A DNA stretch of 20,899 bases from Acetobacteraceae bacterium. GTDB lineage: Bacteria; Pseudomonadota; Alphaproteobacteria; Acetobacterales; Acetobacteraceae. The first letter of the stretch is position 1, and each line of letters starts with the position of its first letter. Location: the NCBI GenBank assembly GCA_027306955.1, contig DAHUXX010000057.1:1-20899 (forward strand), written 5' to 3'. Below, piece by piece: positions 14,181 through 20,899 of the stretch. Both the position numbers and the translations under genes were made by a program. The notes below the pieces were generated by a model, which saw only the letters and a program-made list of their open reading frames with translations, made no database searches and was not told the origin of the DNA.

Positions 14181-15311
14181 ATGAAGACCGCCATCGTGCA
14201 TGACTGGCTGGTGGGTTATGCCGGCGGCGAGCGCGTGCTCGAGCAGATCATCGCCTGCTATCCCTCGGCCGACCTGTTCACGGTGGTCGATCTCGTGCCG
14301 CTGGAGCAACGCGGATTTCTCGGTGGGCGGCCGGTGACGACCTCCTTCATCCAGCGTCTGCCGCTGGCGCGCGGGCATTATCGTTCCTACCTCGGGCTGA
14401 TGCCGCTGGCCGTCGAGCAGTTCGATCTCGGCGGCTACGATGTCGTGATCTCCTCCTCGCACGCGGTGGCCAAGGGCGTGATCACGGGGCCCGATCAGCC
14501 GCACATCTCCTACGTCCATTCGCCGATGCGCTATGCCTGGGACCAGCAGCACCAGTATCTGCGCCAGAGTCGTACCGATCGCGGTCTCAAGGGGGCGTAC
14601 GCGCGCTGGCTGCTGTCACGCCTCAGGCAATGGGACGCACGCACAGCGAACGGCGTCGATGCGTTCATTGCCAACTCCCACTATATCGCGCGACGCATCC
14701 GCAAGGCCTACCGGCGCGAGGCGGAGGTGATACCGCCGCCTGTCGATACCGAGCTTTTCCGGCCGGGAGGCGTGCGCGGCGAGGCGTTCCTCGTCGCTTC
14801 CCGCCAAGTGCCCTACAAGCGCATCGACCTCATCGCCGCGGCCTTCGCGCGGATGCCGGAGCTGCGGCTCGTCATTTCCGGCGCGGGGCCGGAGCACGCG
14901 CGCATCCGCGCGGCTGCTGCCGGTGCGCCCAATATCAGCTTTCTCGATCCCTGTCCGCCGACGCAGATGGTCCTGCGCATGCAGGCGGCGCGAGGCTTTG
15001 TCTTCGCCGGCGAGGAGGATTTCGGCATCGTGCTGGCGGAGGCGCAGGCCTGCCCCACGCCGGTGATCGCGCTCGATCGCGGTGGCGCGCGCGAGATCGT
15101 CGCCGGCCTCGATGCCGTGGCGCCGACCGGTGTGCTGTTCGGTGAGCAGAGCGTGGAGGGGGTGATGGCGGGCGTGCGCGCGTTCATTGCTGCTGAGCCA
15201 GGGATTTCCGCTGCCGCCTGCCGGGCCGCGGCGGAACGTTTCTCCATCGCACGGTTTCGCCACGACTTCACCTCGGCTGTCGAGCGGGCGATCCGCGAGA
15301 CCCGGGGCTGA
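14181..15311 (+). CDS. glycosyltransferase, GT4 family (mannosyltransferase-like)
   Basis: A 376-residue GT4 enzyme beginning K-T-A-I-V-H-D-W-L-V-G-Y-A-G-G-E-R-V-L-E, the hallmark N-terminus of a WbaZ-like subgroup often annotated as mannosyltransferase. Other family blocks are Y-V-H-S-P-M-R-Y-A-W-D around residue 110, I-A-N-S-H-Y-I-A-R-R-I, V-I-P-P-P-V-D, and S-R-Q-V-P-Y-K-R-I-D-L at the start of the donor domain, whose K and R contact the donor diphosphate. The E-x7-E pair is E279 and E287 within E-D-F-G-I-V-L-A-E. It lies 43 bases after the previous glycosyltransferase and is the last rightward gene before the strand switch. It should add one sugar of the repeat unit to the lipid carrier; mannose is a family-based guess. 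Confidence 0.92.
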   Translation: MKTAIVHDWLVGYAGGERVLEQIIACYPSADLFTVVDLVPLEQRGFLGGRPVTTSFIQRLPLARGHYRSYLGLMPLAVEQFDLGGYDVVISSSHAVAKGVITGPDQPHISYVHSPMRYAWDQQHQYLRQSRTDRGLKGAYARWLLSRLRQWDARTANGVDAFIANSHYIARRIRKAYRREAEVIPPPVDTELFRPGGVRGEAFLVASRQVPYKRIDLIAAAFARMPELRLVISGAGPEHARIRAAAAGAPNISFLDPCPPTQMVLRMQAARGFVFAGEEDFGIVLAEAQACPTPVIALDRGGAREIVAGLDAVAPTGVLFGEQSVEGVMAGVRAFIAAEPGISAAACRAAAERFSIARFRHDFTSAVERAIRETRG

Positions 15312-15332
15312 CCGCGGGAGTCGCCGTTGGCG

Positions 15333-16241
15333 TCACAGCGAGATGATGCGCCTTGGGTCGCAGCGGCCCCGCAGCAGGTCCACGAGCGCCATGATATTAC
15401 CGCGCAGCCGGCCGCGCCGGTCCACCCAGGGTTCCGGCCTCGCCGCATGCAGCAGGTTGGCCGCGATGTTGCGCAGGATGTGCCGCACCGCGACGCCGCG
15501 GGGCACCGAGCCCTTGCGCATCAGATAGACGAAGTTGGCGACCTGCGAATAGCCGAAGCGCACGCCAGACGTCTTGCCGCCCTTGTGGCCGAGATGCACG
15601 CCGCGGGCACCGGCGAGGCGCAGGATGGTGCCGTGCCGGCCAAGGCGGCGGGAGAAGTCGTTGTCCTCCTGCCAGCTGTAATAGGGCAGGTTCTCGTCGA
15701 AGCGTATGGCGTGTTCGCGCACCGCGGCGACGCGGAACGCCATGTTGCAGCCATAGGTTCCGGGTACCGGTGTATCGGCGCCGGCGCGGCCGGAGGCCCG
15801 GTCCCGGCCCAGCATCTCGCGCGCCGTCGCCGGTGTCAGTCCGGGGCCCGTCGCGCCGTCCGCGAGCAAGGTGCCGGTGGCGCCGACGAGGGCGGGATCG
15901 GCTGTGAAGGCAGCTTCCACCGCGGCGAGATAGGCGGGGTCGAGGAAGAAATCGTCGTCGAGGAAGAGGAGGATATCGGCCGTCGTGGCGTCGAGCAGCA
16001 GGTTACGTTGCAGGGAAGCCCCGGCGATGGCGCCGGATGGTAGCGGCACGATGCGCAGGGATGCGAAGCCCGCGATCCTGTCTGGCAGGTCGGTGGCGGC
16101 GGTTGGGCCGATCGGCACCTCGTCGGGCGCGCGCGTCTGGCGCTCCAGCTCGGCGAGGGTCTCGGCGAGTATTGCCGGCCGCCCGGCGGTGGGGATGCCG
16201 ACGCCGAGGCGCAGGGCGCGGCCCCGCCTTTCAGCCTCCAT
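15333..16241 (-). CDS. glycosyltransferase, GT2 family
   Basis: A 302-residue GT-A-fold inverting glycosyltransferase. The N-terminal strand G-V-G-I-P-T-A-G-R-P opens the nucleotide-sugar domain, S-L-Q-R-N-L-L-L-D precedes the metal-binding L-F-L-D-D-D-F (D95-D97), and Q-E-D-N-D-F (E192, D193) supplies the likely catalytic base region. The C-terminal third is basic, as in enzymes that bind membrane-anchored acceptors. This is the only polysaccharide gene here, besides the barrel, that runs leftward: it converges with the preceding GT4 gene (21-base gap) and diverges from the next GT2 gene (270-base gap). It is thus transcribed separately and may be a later addition to the locus. The ATG at 16241 matches the domain start. 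The sugar is unknown. Confidence 0.9.
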   Translation of the reverse strand: MEAERRGRALRLGVGIPTAGRPAILAETLAELERQTRAPDEVPIGPTAATDLPDRIAGFASLRIVPLPSGAIAGASLQRNLLLDATTADILLFLDDDFFLDPAYLAAVEAAFTADPALVGATGTLLADGATGPGLTPATAREMLGRDRASGRAGADTPVPGTYGCNMAFRVAAVREHAIRFDENLPYYSWQEDNDFSRRLGRHGTILRLAGARGVHLGHKGGKTSGVRFGYSQVANFVYLMRKGSVPRGVAVRHILRNIAANLLHAARPEPWVDRRGRLRGNIMALVDLLRGRCDPRRIISL

Positions 16242-16511
16242 GCCCTAGGCTCCGGCATTGGCGCGTGGCAAGGGGGCTCGCGACCGCAGGTGCGGCGAAC
16301 GAACCCATTGCGTAACATTCCCTCGCGGGTCGCTGCTTGCTTATGCGCATCGGTTCGCGGATGGTGGGATACACGGCGCCGGAAGAAAAGGGGTTTGGCA
16401 ACTGGCCTCGTCCTTGCACCAGGGCGTCTTGCACCAGGGCGTCAGGCCAGGCCACACCAGCCCGACCCGGACCGGGCATTGCGATGCCGTTGTGCGTGCG
16501 GAGGAAGGGAT
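16242..16511. other. divergent spacer between two GT2 genes, expected to carry promoters both ways
   Basis: The leftward GT2 gene breaks the rightward transcript, so the second rightward set (from 16512) needs a promoter here. No clear -35/-10 pair is visible. The right half has a 15-base tandem duplication. Open frames crossing the spacer lack codon or protein features of a gene. Confidence 0.5.
16413..16442. repeat. 15-base perfect tandem duplication
   Basis: CTTGCACCAGGGCGT is repeated twice head to tail with no mismatch and no gap (16413-16427 and 16428-16442). It lies 70 bases upstream of the GT2 start in non-coding DNA. It may be a slippage-prone repeat or a doubled regulator site. Confidence 0.85.
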
Positions 16512-17357
16512 TTGCGTTTCTCGTTGATCCTCGCGACCCTGGGACGGGTGGAGGAGCCGCGGGGTTTCCTCGCGAGCCTCGGCGACGCGGCGCTGGTGCG
16601 CGAAGTGATCATCGTGGACCAGAACGTGGACGATCGCCTCGGACCGGTGCTCGCCGCCTTCCCTCATATCCCCTTCATCCGCCTGCGCATGGCGCCCGGC
16701 CATCTCGCGGTTGCACGCAATGCCGGAATTCCGCTGGTTCGCGGCGACATCGTCGCGTTTCCCGACGACGACTGCACGTATTCGCCGGACCTTCTCGAAA
16801 AGGTCGCCGCGCGCCTGGCCGCTCTACCCGCGCCGGGGATGGTGACGGCGCTCATCGCGAGCGAACGGGGGACGCCGAGCACTGGCGGGCAGGCGCCCGC
16901 GCGGCCAGGGCCCGTCAGCCGTGACAACGTCTTCGTGACCGCGCGCGAGCCCGGCATGTTCATTGCGCGCGAAGTGCTGGCGCGGCTCGGCGGCTTCGAC
17001 CGGCGCTTCGGCCTCGGCACGCCGTTCACGAGCTGCGAGTCAGCGGATCTCGCACTGCGCATGCTGGAGGTGGGAATTCCGGCGGTGTTCGATCCCTCGC
17101 TGGTCGTCTGGCATCCGGACAGCCGGCTGTCGGCCGCCGGGCTTGCCCGCGCGCGCGGCAATGCCGCCGGTTTCGGTGCCTGCCTGCGGCATCACCATTA
17201 CGGGACCGCCACGGTGGTCCGCTACCTGCTGCGTCCCCTTGGCGGGGTGCTGCTGAGCGCGCTGCGCGGCGACCGGACCGGCATCGCCTATTACGGCCTC
17301 ACCCTGCGTGGGCGGGTCTGGGGCTACAGGGTCTGGCGGGATCAGGCCATGCCCTGA
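16512..17357 (+). CDS. glycosyltransferase, GT2 family (TTG start)
   Basis: A 281-residue GT-A-fold enzyme. The domain begins at once with R-F-S-L-I-L-A-T-L-G-R, then V-I-I-V-D-Q-N, the H-L-A-V-A-R-N-A-G-I segment, and the metal-binding F-P-D-D-D-C (D85-D87). A second-half F-G-L-G-T-P-F and S-C-E-S-A-D-L block corresponds to the acceptor/catalytic region. The start is set at TTG 16512 because GAGGAAGGG lies directly before it and because upstream codons are arginine-rich non-domain sequence; the frame itself opens at 16290. It leads the second rightward set of genes. The sugar is not assignable. Confidence 0.88.
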   Translation: MRFSLILATLGRVEEPRGFLASLGDAALVREVIIVDQNVDDRLGPVLAAFPHIPFIRLRMAPGHLAVARNAGIPLVRGDIVAFPDDDCTYSPDLLEKVAARLAALPAPGMVTALIASERGTPSTGGQAPARPGPVSRDNVFVTAREPGMFIAREVLARLGGFDRRFGLGTPFTSCESADLALRMLEVGIPAVFDPSLVVWHPDSRLSAAGLARARGNAAGFGACLRHHHYGTATVVRYLLRPLGGVLLSALRGDRTGIAYYGLTLRGRVWGYRVWRDQAMP

Positions 17358-17464
17358 GCCGCGCGGCGCAAGGTGGCCACGGCTACGCGAAGCGCCGATT
17401 TGACAGCGGCCACGCCAGCGCCAGACTCGGCGTATGCGAGTCGGAGTGCGCCGGGGGAGTCATA

Positions 17465-18541
17465 ATGGCCGTCGATTTCACCAAGGCCGTGCGAGGCGGC
17501 GTCATGCTGCGAGCCGCGATGCCGGCGTCGGTGCCCCGGGCAGGGCGCGCCGCCGGGGGCGCGCGCGGGCTGGCGCGGCGCGTGCTGCGTACGCTGCTCG
17601 GTCCGGTTGTGCGCCGCCTCGATGCCCATATGCGCCTCGCGGTGGACACCTCGCAGACCGCGGAGAGGGTAGCCAGGTTGCTGGCGGGTGGCAGCGCCCA
17701 GGCGCCGGGCCGGCATGGGCTCCAGGCAGCGGGGAGCGCCCGGCTGATGCGGACGGAGGCCGATCTTGGCACCGAGATCGCCATCTGGGGCCCCGACGGC
17801 TATGTGCTGGTTCCCGCCGAGGACGCCAGGCTGGTGGCCGCGATGCGCGCCTCGCCGGTGTTGGAGCCGGGCACGCGCCGCGTGCTGACCGCGCTGCTGC
17901 GCCCCGGTATGACCTGCCTCGAAATCGGGGCGCATATCGGCACACTGACGCTGCCGGCTGCCTTCGCTGTCGGTCCCGAGGGCGTGGTGCACGCGTTCGA
18001 GCCGGTACCACGGCTCGCTGCGCTGCTTCGTCGCAATCTCGAAACGAACGGCGTGGCGGCGCGGGTGCGCATCGTCGAGGCCGCGGCAGGAGAGACACCG
18101 GGTATCGCGATGCTGCATGTCGGCGCGCCCTATGGCCATTCCTCGTTGCTGGCGCTCGACGACGGGGAGATCGCGTGCGTGCCCGTTGCCCTTCGCCCGG
18201 TGGATGCGGTGCTGCAAGCGGGTACGCATGTCGATGTGGTCAAGATCGACGCCGAGGGCGCTGAGCTTGCCGTCTGGGCCGGCATGCGCCGCGTGCTGGC
18301 CGAGAACCGCGACCTCGCGGTGCTGATCGAATTCGGTCCCAGCCATCTCTCGCGCGCGGGTATCGGCCTCGATGCCTGGCTCGACACGCTGCTCGCGGAC
18401 GGCTTCATCGGGTATGTTGTGGATGAGAAGGACGCGACGTGCCATGCGCTCGATCCCGAGAAGCTCGCCGGCGTGTTCTCGGTGAATCTGCTGTTGTTGC
18501 GCGGCGCCGCGGGGCGTGACTCGGGTCTCTCTTTCGCGTGA
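17465..18541 (+). CDS. FkbM-family S-adenosylmethionine-dependent methyltransferase
   Basis: A 358-residue protein whose C-terminal two-thirds match the FkbM methyltransferase fold. The SAM-binding motif is C-L-E-I-G-A-H-I-G-T at about 150-160, close to the family D-V-G-A-N-I-G. The acidic H-A-F-E-P-V-P strand end follows about 25 residues later, and the family signature V-K-I-D-A-E-G-A-E is at about 259-267. FkbM enzymes usually O-methylate sugars or macrolides, and in this locus the target is probably a sugar of the surface polymer. The first 120 residues are arginine/alanine-rich and of unknown role. ATG 17465 has GGGGGAG upstream. Its TGA overlaps the next gene's GTG by four bases. Confidence 0.9.
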   Translation: MAVDFTKAVRGGVMLRAAMPASVPRAGRAAGGARGLARRVLRTLLGPVVRRLDAHMRLAVDTSQTAERVARLLAGGSAQAPGRHGLQAAGSARLMRTEADLGTEIAIWGPDGYVLVPAEDARLVAAMRASPVLEPGTRRVLTALLRPGMTCLEIGAHIGTLTLPAAFAVGPEGVVHAFEPVPRLAALLRRNLETNGVAARVRIVEAAAGETPGIAMLHVGAPYGHSSLLALDDGEIACVPVALRPVDAVLQAGTHVDVVKIDAEGAELAVWAGMRRVLAENRDLAVLIEFGPSHLSRAGIGLDAWLDTLLADGFIGYVVDEKDATCHALDPEKLAGVFSVNLLLLRGAAGRDSGLSFA

Positions 18542-19188
18542 AGCTGCTGCTGCTTGGCGCCGGCGGGCACGCCAAGGCGGTAATCGAGGTCGCGCGGGCG
18601 CGCGGTATCGCGATCGCGGGTCTGGTGGCGCAGGTGCCGGTCGGCACGCGGGTGATGGGCGTGCCGGTGATCGGCGCGGATGGCGATCTCGCGCGCCTGC
18701 GCGCGGAAGGGATCGAGGCGGCGTTCGTCGCGGTCGGCGACAACGCGGTGCGTGAACGGCTCGCCCGTGATCTGCGCGCGCTGGGCTTTGCGCTGCCCGC
18801 GATCGTGCATCCGAGTGCCATTATTTCATCCAGCGCCGCCATCGGAGACGGCGCGGTGGTCATGCCGCTCGCCTTCGTTGGCGCGGAGACCCGGATCGGC
18901 GATGTCGCCATCCTCAATTCCGCCGCGATCGTCGAACACGACGGCCGCATCGCGCCGGCGGCACATGTCGCACCCGGCGCGGTGCTGGCGGGTGAGGTCG
19001 TGGTTGGGGAGCGGACATTGGTCGGCGTTGGCGCGGTCGTGCGGCCCGGTGTGCGGATCGGAGCGGATGCGGTGATCGGCGCGGGCGCCGCGGTTGTTGC
19101 GGATGTGGCGGCGGGCGCGCGCGTGGCCGGCACGCCGGCGCGGCCGTTGCCGTTGCGCGCGGCGCCTTCGCCATTGCGAGACCGATGA
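18538..19188 (+). CDS. NeuD/PglD-type sugar acyltransferase (left-handed beta-helix)
   Basis: A 216-residue protein with the two-domain NeuD/PglD plan. The N-terminal Rossmann-like part has L-L-G-A-G-G-H-A-K at 5-13. The C-terminal hexapeptide-repeat helix spans about 90-200 and contains H-P-S-A at 91-94 and the catalytic-type V-E-H-D (H134). Relatives acetylate 4-amino sugars (PglD) or sialic acid (NeuD) using acetyl-CoA. No sugar aminotransferase is in the window, so a hydroxyl target or an amino sugar made elsewhere are both open. GTG 18538 overlaps the FkbM stop (GTGA) and its own stop overlaps the next ATG (ATGA), so the three are translated as a coupled set. Confidence 0.9.
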   Translation: MKLLLLGAGGHAKAVIEVARARGIAIAGLVAQVPVGTRVMGVPVIGADGDLARLRAEGIEAAFVAVGDNAVRERLARDLRALGFALPAIVHPSAIISSSAAIGDGAVVMPLAFVGAETRIGDVAILNSAAIVEHDGRIAPAAHVAPGAVLAGEVVVGERTLVGVGAVVRPGVRIGADAVIGAGAAVVADVAAGARVAGTPARPLPLRAAPSPLRDR

Positions 19189-20213
19189 GAATCGGTCTGG
19201 TTTCCTCGGCGGTGCCGCTGATCCAGGGCGGTGCGCGGTTTATCGTGGACTGGCTGCACGAGAAGCTGGTTGAACGTGGTCACGAAGTAGAAACGATCTA
19301 CCTGCCCTTTGCCGACGACCCGCGCACGGTGTTGGAACAGACGATGGCGTTCCGGCTACTGCGGCTCGACGCGTTCGAGCGCGTCATCACCTTCCGCCCG
19401 CCCGCGCATGTCGTGCGCCACCGCTGCAAGGTGGTTTGGTTCATCCACCATATCCGCATCTTCTATGATCTCTGGGATACGCAGTATCGCGACTTTCCCG
19501 AGACGCTGGCGACCGCCGGACTGCGCGCGACGATCATGGCAGCCGACACCGCGGCGTTGCGCGAGGCGCACCGACTGTTCACCAATTCGCGCATCGTGGG
19601 CGAGCGGCTGCGTCGCTTCAACGATCTGGCCAGCGAGGTGCTCTACCCCCCCGTGGCGTACCCCGAGATCTTCACCGAGGGCACTCGCGGCGACGAGATT
19701 GTCTGCGTCTGCCGCATGGAAGCGCACAAGCGTCAGCATCTGCTGATCCAGGCGATGCGGCATGTGCGCAGTGGTGTGCGGCTGCGCCTGTGCGGGGTCG
19801 CCAGCGCGGCGTCCTATCTCGACGAGTTGCGCGCTCTCGCCGCGCCGCTCGGCGATCGGGTGCGGATTGAGAGCCGCTGGATCACCGAGGAGGAGAAAGC
19901 TGCGGCACTGGCCTCCTCGCTCGCCGCCGCCTACGTTCCCTACGACGAGGATTCCTACGGCTACCCCACCATCGAGGCGGCGCATGCCCGGCGCGCGACC
20001 GTTACCGTCGCGGATGCGGGCGGGGTGGCGGAGTTCGTGCAGGACGGCGTGAACGGGTTCGTTACGTCACCGGAACCAGAGGCCATCGCCGCCGCCTTCG
20101 ATCGCCTGTTCCTCGATCGCGCGCTGGCTGCCTCTCTGGGCGCCGCCGCGCAAGCCACGATCGCGGCGCGCGGCATTGCGTGGGACCAGGTGATCGAGAG
20201 GCTGCTGGCATGA
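19185..20213 (+). CDS. glycosyltransferase, GT4 family (first of a related pair)
   Basis: A 342-residue GT4-like enzyme. The N-terminal domain has P-L-I-Q-G-G-A-R and a distinctive segment V-V-W-F-I-H-H-I-R followed by Y-D-L-W-D at about residues 83-98. The donor domain begins I-V-C-V-C-R-M-E-A-H-K-R-Q. The usual E-x7-E is D-x7-E here (Y-D-E-D-S-Y-G-Y-P-T-I-E), a variation seen in some GT4 enzymes. It shares many positions with the next gene, so the two are probably paralogues adding different or successive sugars. ATG 19185 overlaps the acyltransferase stop by four bases, and its stop overlaps the next start in the same way. Confidence 0.9.
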   Translation: MRIGLVSSAVPLIQGGARFIVDWLHEKLVERGHEVETIYLPFADDPRTVLEQTMAFRLLRLDAFERVITFRPPAHVVRHRCKVVWFIHHIRIFYDLWDTQYRDFPETLATAGLRATIMAADTAALREAHRLFTNSRIVGERLRRFNDLASEVLYPPVAYPEIFTEGTRGDEIVCVCRMEAHKRQHLLIQAMRHVRSGVRLRLCGVASAASYLDELRALAAPLGDRVRIESRWITEEEKAAALASSLAAAYVPYDEDSYGYPTIEAAHARRATVTVADAGGVAEFVQDGVNGFVTSPEPEAIAAAFDRLFLDRALAASLGAAAQATIAARGIAWDQVIERLLA

Positions 20214-20899
20214 AGGTGCTGGTGCTCAACAACATGGCACCGTTCGTCCATGGCGGCGCCGAGGAGTTGGCGATCCATCTCGTCCGCCGCCTGCACGAGG
20301 CGGGGGCGGAGGCGGAGACCATGCGTATTCCCTTCGCCTGGGACCCCCCGGAGCAGGTGATCGAGGAAATGCTGATCGCCCGCTCATTGCGGATCGCCAA
20401 TGTCGACCGTGTCATCGCGCTGAAATTTCCGCCCTATCTCGTCGAACATCACAACAAGGTGATCTGGCTGGTGCACCAGTTCCGCCAAGCCTACGATCTT
20501 TGGGACGCGGGGCAGAGCAACCTCGGCGGCGGCGCGCGTGGCGAGGCGCTGCGCGCGATGATCATCGCCGCGGACAACGCCGCCTTTGCCGGCGCGCGGG
20601 CGGTGTTTGCCGCTTCCCCGGTCAGTCAGGCGCGTCTCGCCCGCTACAACAGCCTCAAGGTTCCGAGCCTGCCCGCGCCGCCCAACGATCCCGAGTTGTT
20701 CCGCAACGAGGGCGACGAGGCCTACATACTCGCCGCCGGGCGTGTCGGCGCGGCCAAGCGCCAGGCGCTGCTGGTGCGGGCGCTGCGGCATGCGCCGGGG
20801 ACCAGGCTGCTGATCGCGGGCCCGCCGGACAGCGCCGAGGAAGCCGAGACGCTGCGGCGTCTCGTCGAGGAAGAGGGGCTGAGTGATCGCGTCCGCTTC
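20210..20899 (+). CDS. glycosyltransferase, GT4 family (second of the pair; 3' end missing)
   Basis: The first 230 codons of a gene that runs off the window with no stop. It begins K-V-L-V-L-N-N-M-A-P-F-V-H-G-G-A-E-E-L, a typical GT4 start with the G-G-A-E loop. It has K-V-I-W-L-V-H-Q-F-R and Y-D-L-W-D matching the preceding gene, and A-G-R-V-G-A-A-K-R-Q opening the donor domain. The E-x7-E region would lie beyond the window. The ATG at 20210 shares ATGA with the upstream stop. Further polysaccharide genes probably continue to the right. Confidence 0.88.
   Translation, partial: MKVLVLNNMAPFVHGGAEELAIHLVRRLHEAGAEAETMRIPFAWDPPEQVIEEMLIARSLRIANVDRVIALKFPPYLVEHHNKVIWLVHQFRQAYDLWDAGQSNLGGGARGEALRAMIIAADNAAFAGARAVFAASPVSQARLARYNSLKVPSLPAPPNDPELFRNEGDEAYILAAGRVGAAKRQALLVRALRHAPGTRLLIAGPPDSAEEAETLRRLVEEEGLSDRVRF

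Overview
The window is GC-rich (roughly two-thirds G+C by eye) chromosomal DNA with dense, tightly packed genes. It most resembles an alphaproteobacterium. The clues are a DksA-like protein whose zinc-finger cysteines are mostly lost, a pgsA gene, a DctP/Q/M TRAP uptake system, and an exopolysaccharide locus with a BBP2-like barrel beside a Wzc-type kinase. That last arrangement suggests Acetobacteraceae, but the family assignment is an inference. I see no rRNA, tRNA, insertion sequence, prophage or CRISPR array.

Left part (1-2200): pgsA (phosphatidylglycerophosphate synthase) runs leftward, possibly followed by the first codons of a mobB-like gene at the window edge. Divergent from it is a shikimate-dehydrogenase-fold oxidoreductase that lacks the substrate-binding serines of true AroE. 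Next comes a DksA-like transcription factor gene preceded by a perfect FNR/FixK-type box (TTGAT-N4-ATCAA), placed about 40 bases upstream of the expected transcription start.

Middle part (2169-7638): a leftward beta-lactamase-fold serine hydrolase is divergent from a four-gene operon. The operon has a TRAP transporter (periplasmic binding protein, small and large permeases) and an FAD-linked 2-hydroxyacid dehydrogenase of the GlcD/D-lactate/D-2-hydroxyglutarate type. The simplest reading is a module for import and oxidation of a 2-hydroxycarboxylate, with the hydrolase possibly releasing such an acid from an ester or lactone.

Right part (7724-20899): a surface-polysaccharide locus of the Wzx/Wzy type. 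A leftward outer-membrane beta-barrel gene is divergent from a Wzc/GumC-like tyrosine autokinase. The kinase is followed by a Wzy-like membrane polymerase and two GT4 glycosyltransferases. A leftward GT2 enzyme interrupts the strand. A second rightward set then carries a GT2 enzyme, an FkbM methyltransferase, a NeuD/PglD-type acyltransferase and two sequence-related GT4 enzymes, the last cut off by the window end. Several joints are 4-base stop/start overlaps (GTGA, ATGA), which indicates translational coupling. A priming glycosyltransferase, a flippase and a Wza/GumB export protein are not in the window and probably lie to the right or elsewhere. The encoded product is probably a branched heteropolysaccharide carrying O-methyl and acyl groups; this is inferred from the gene set.
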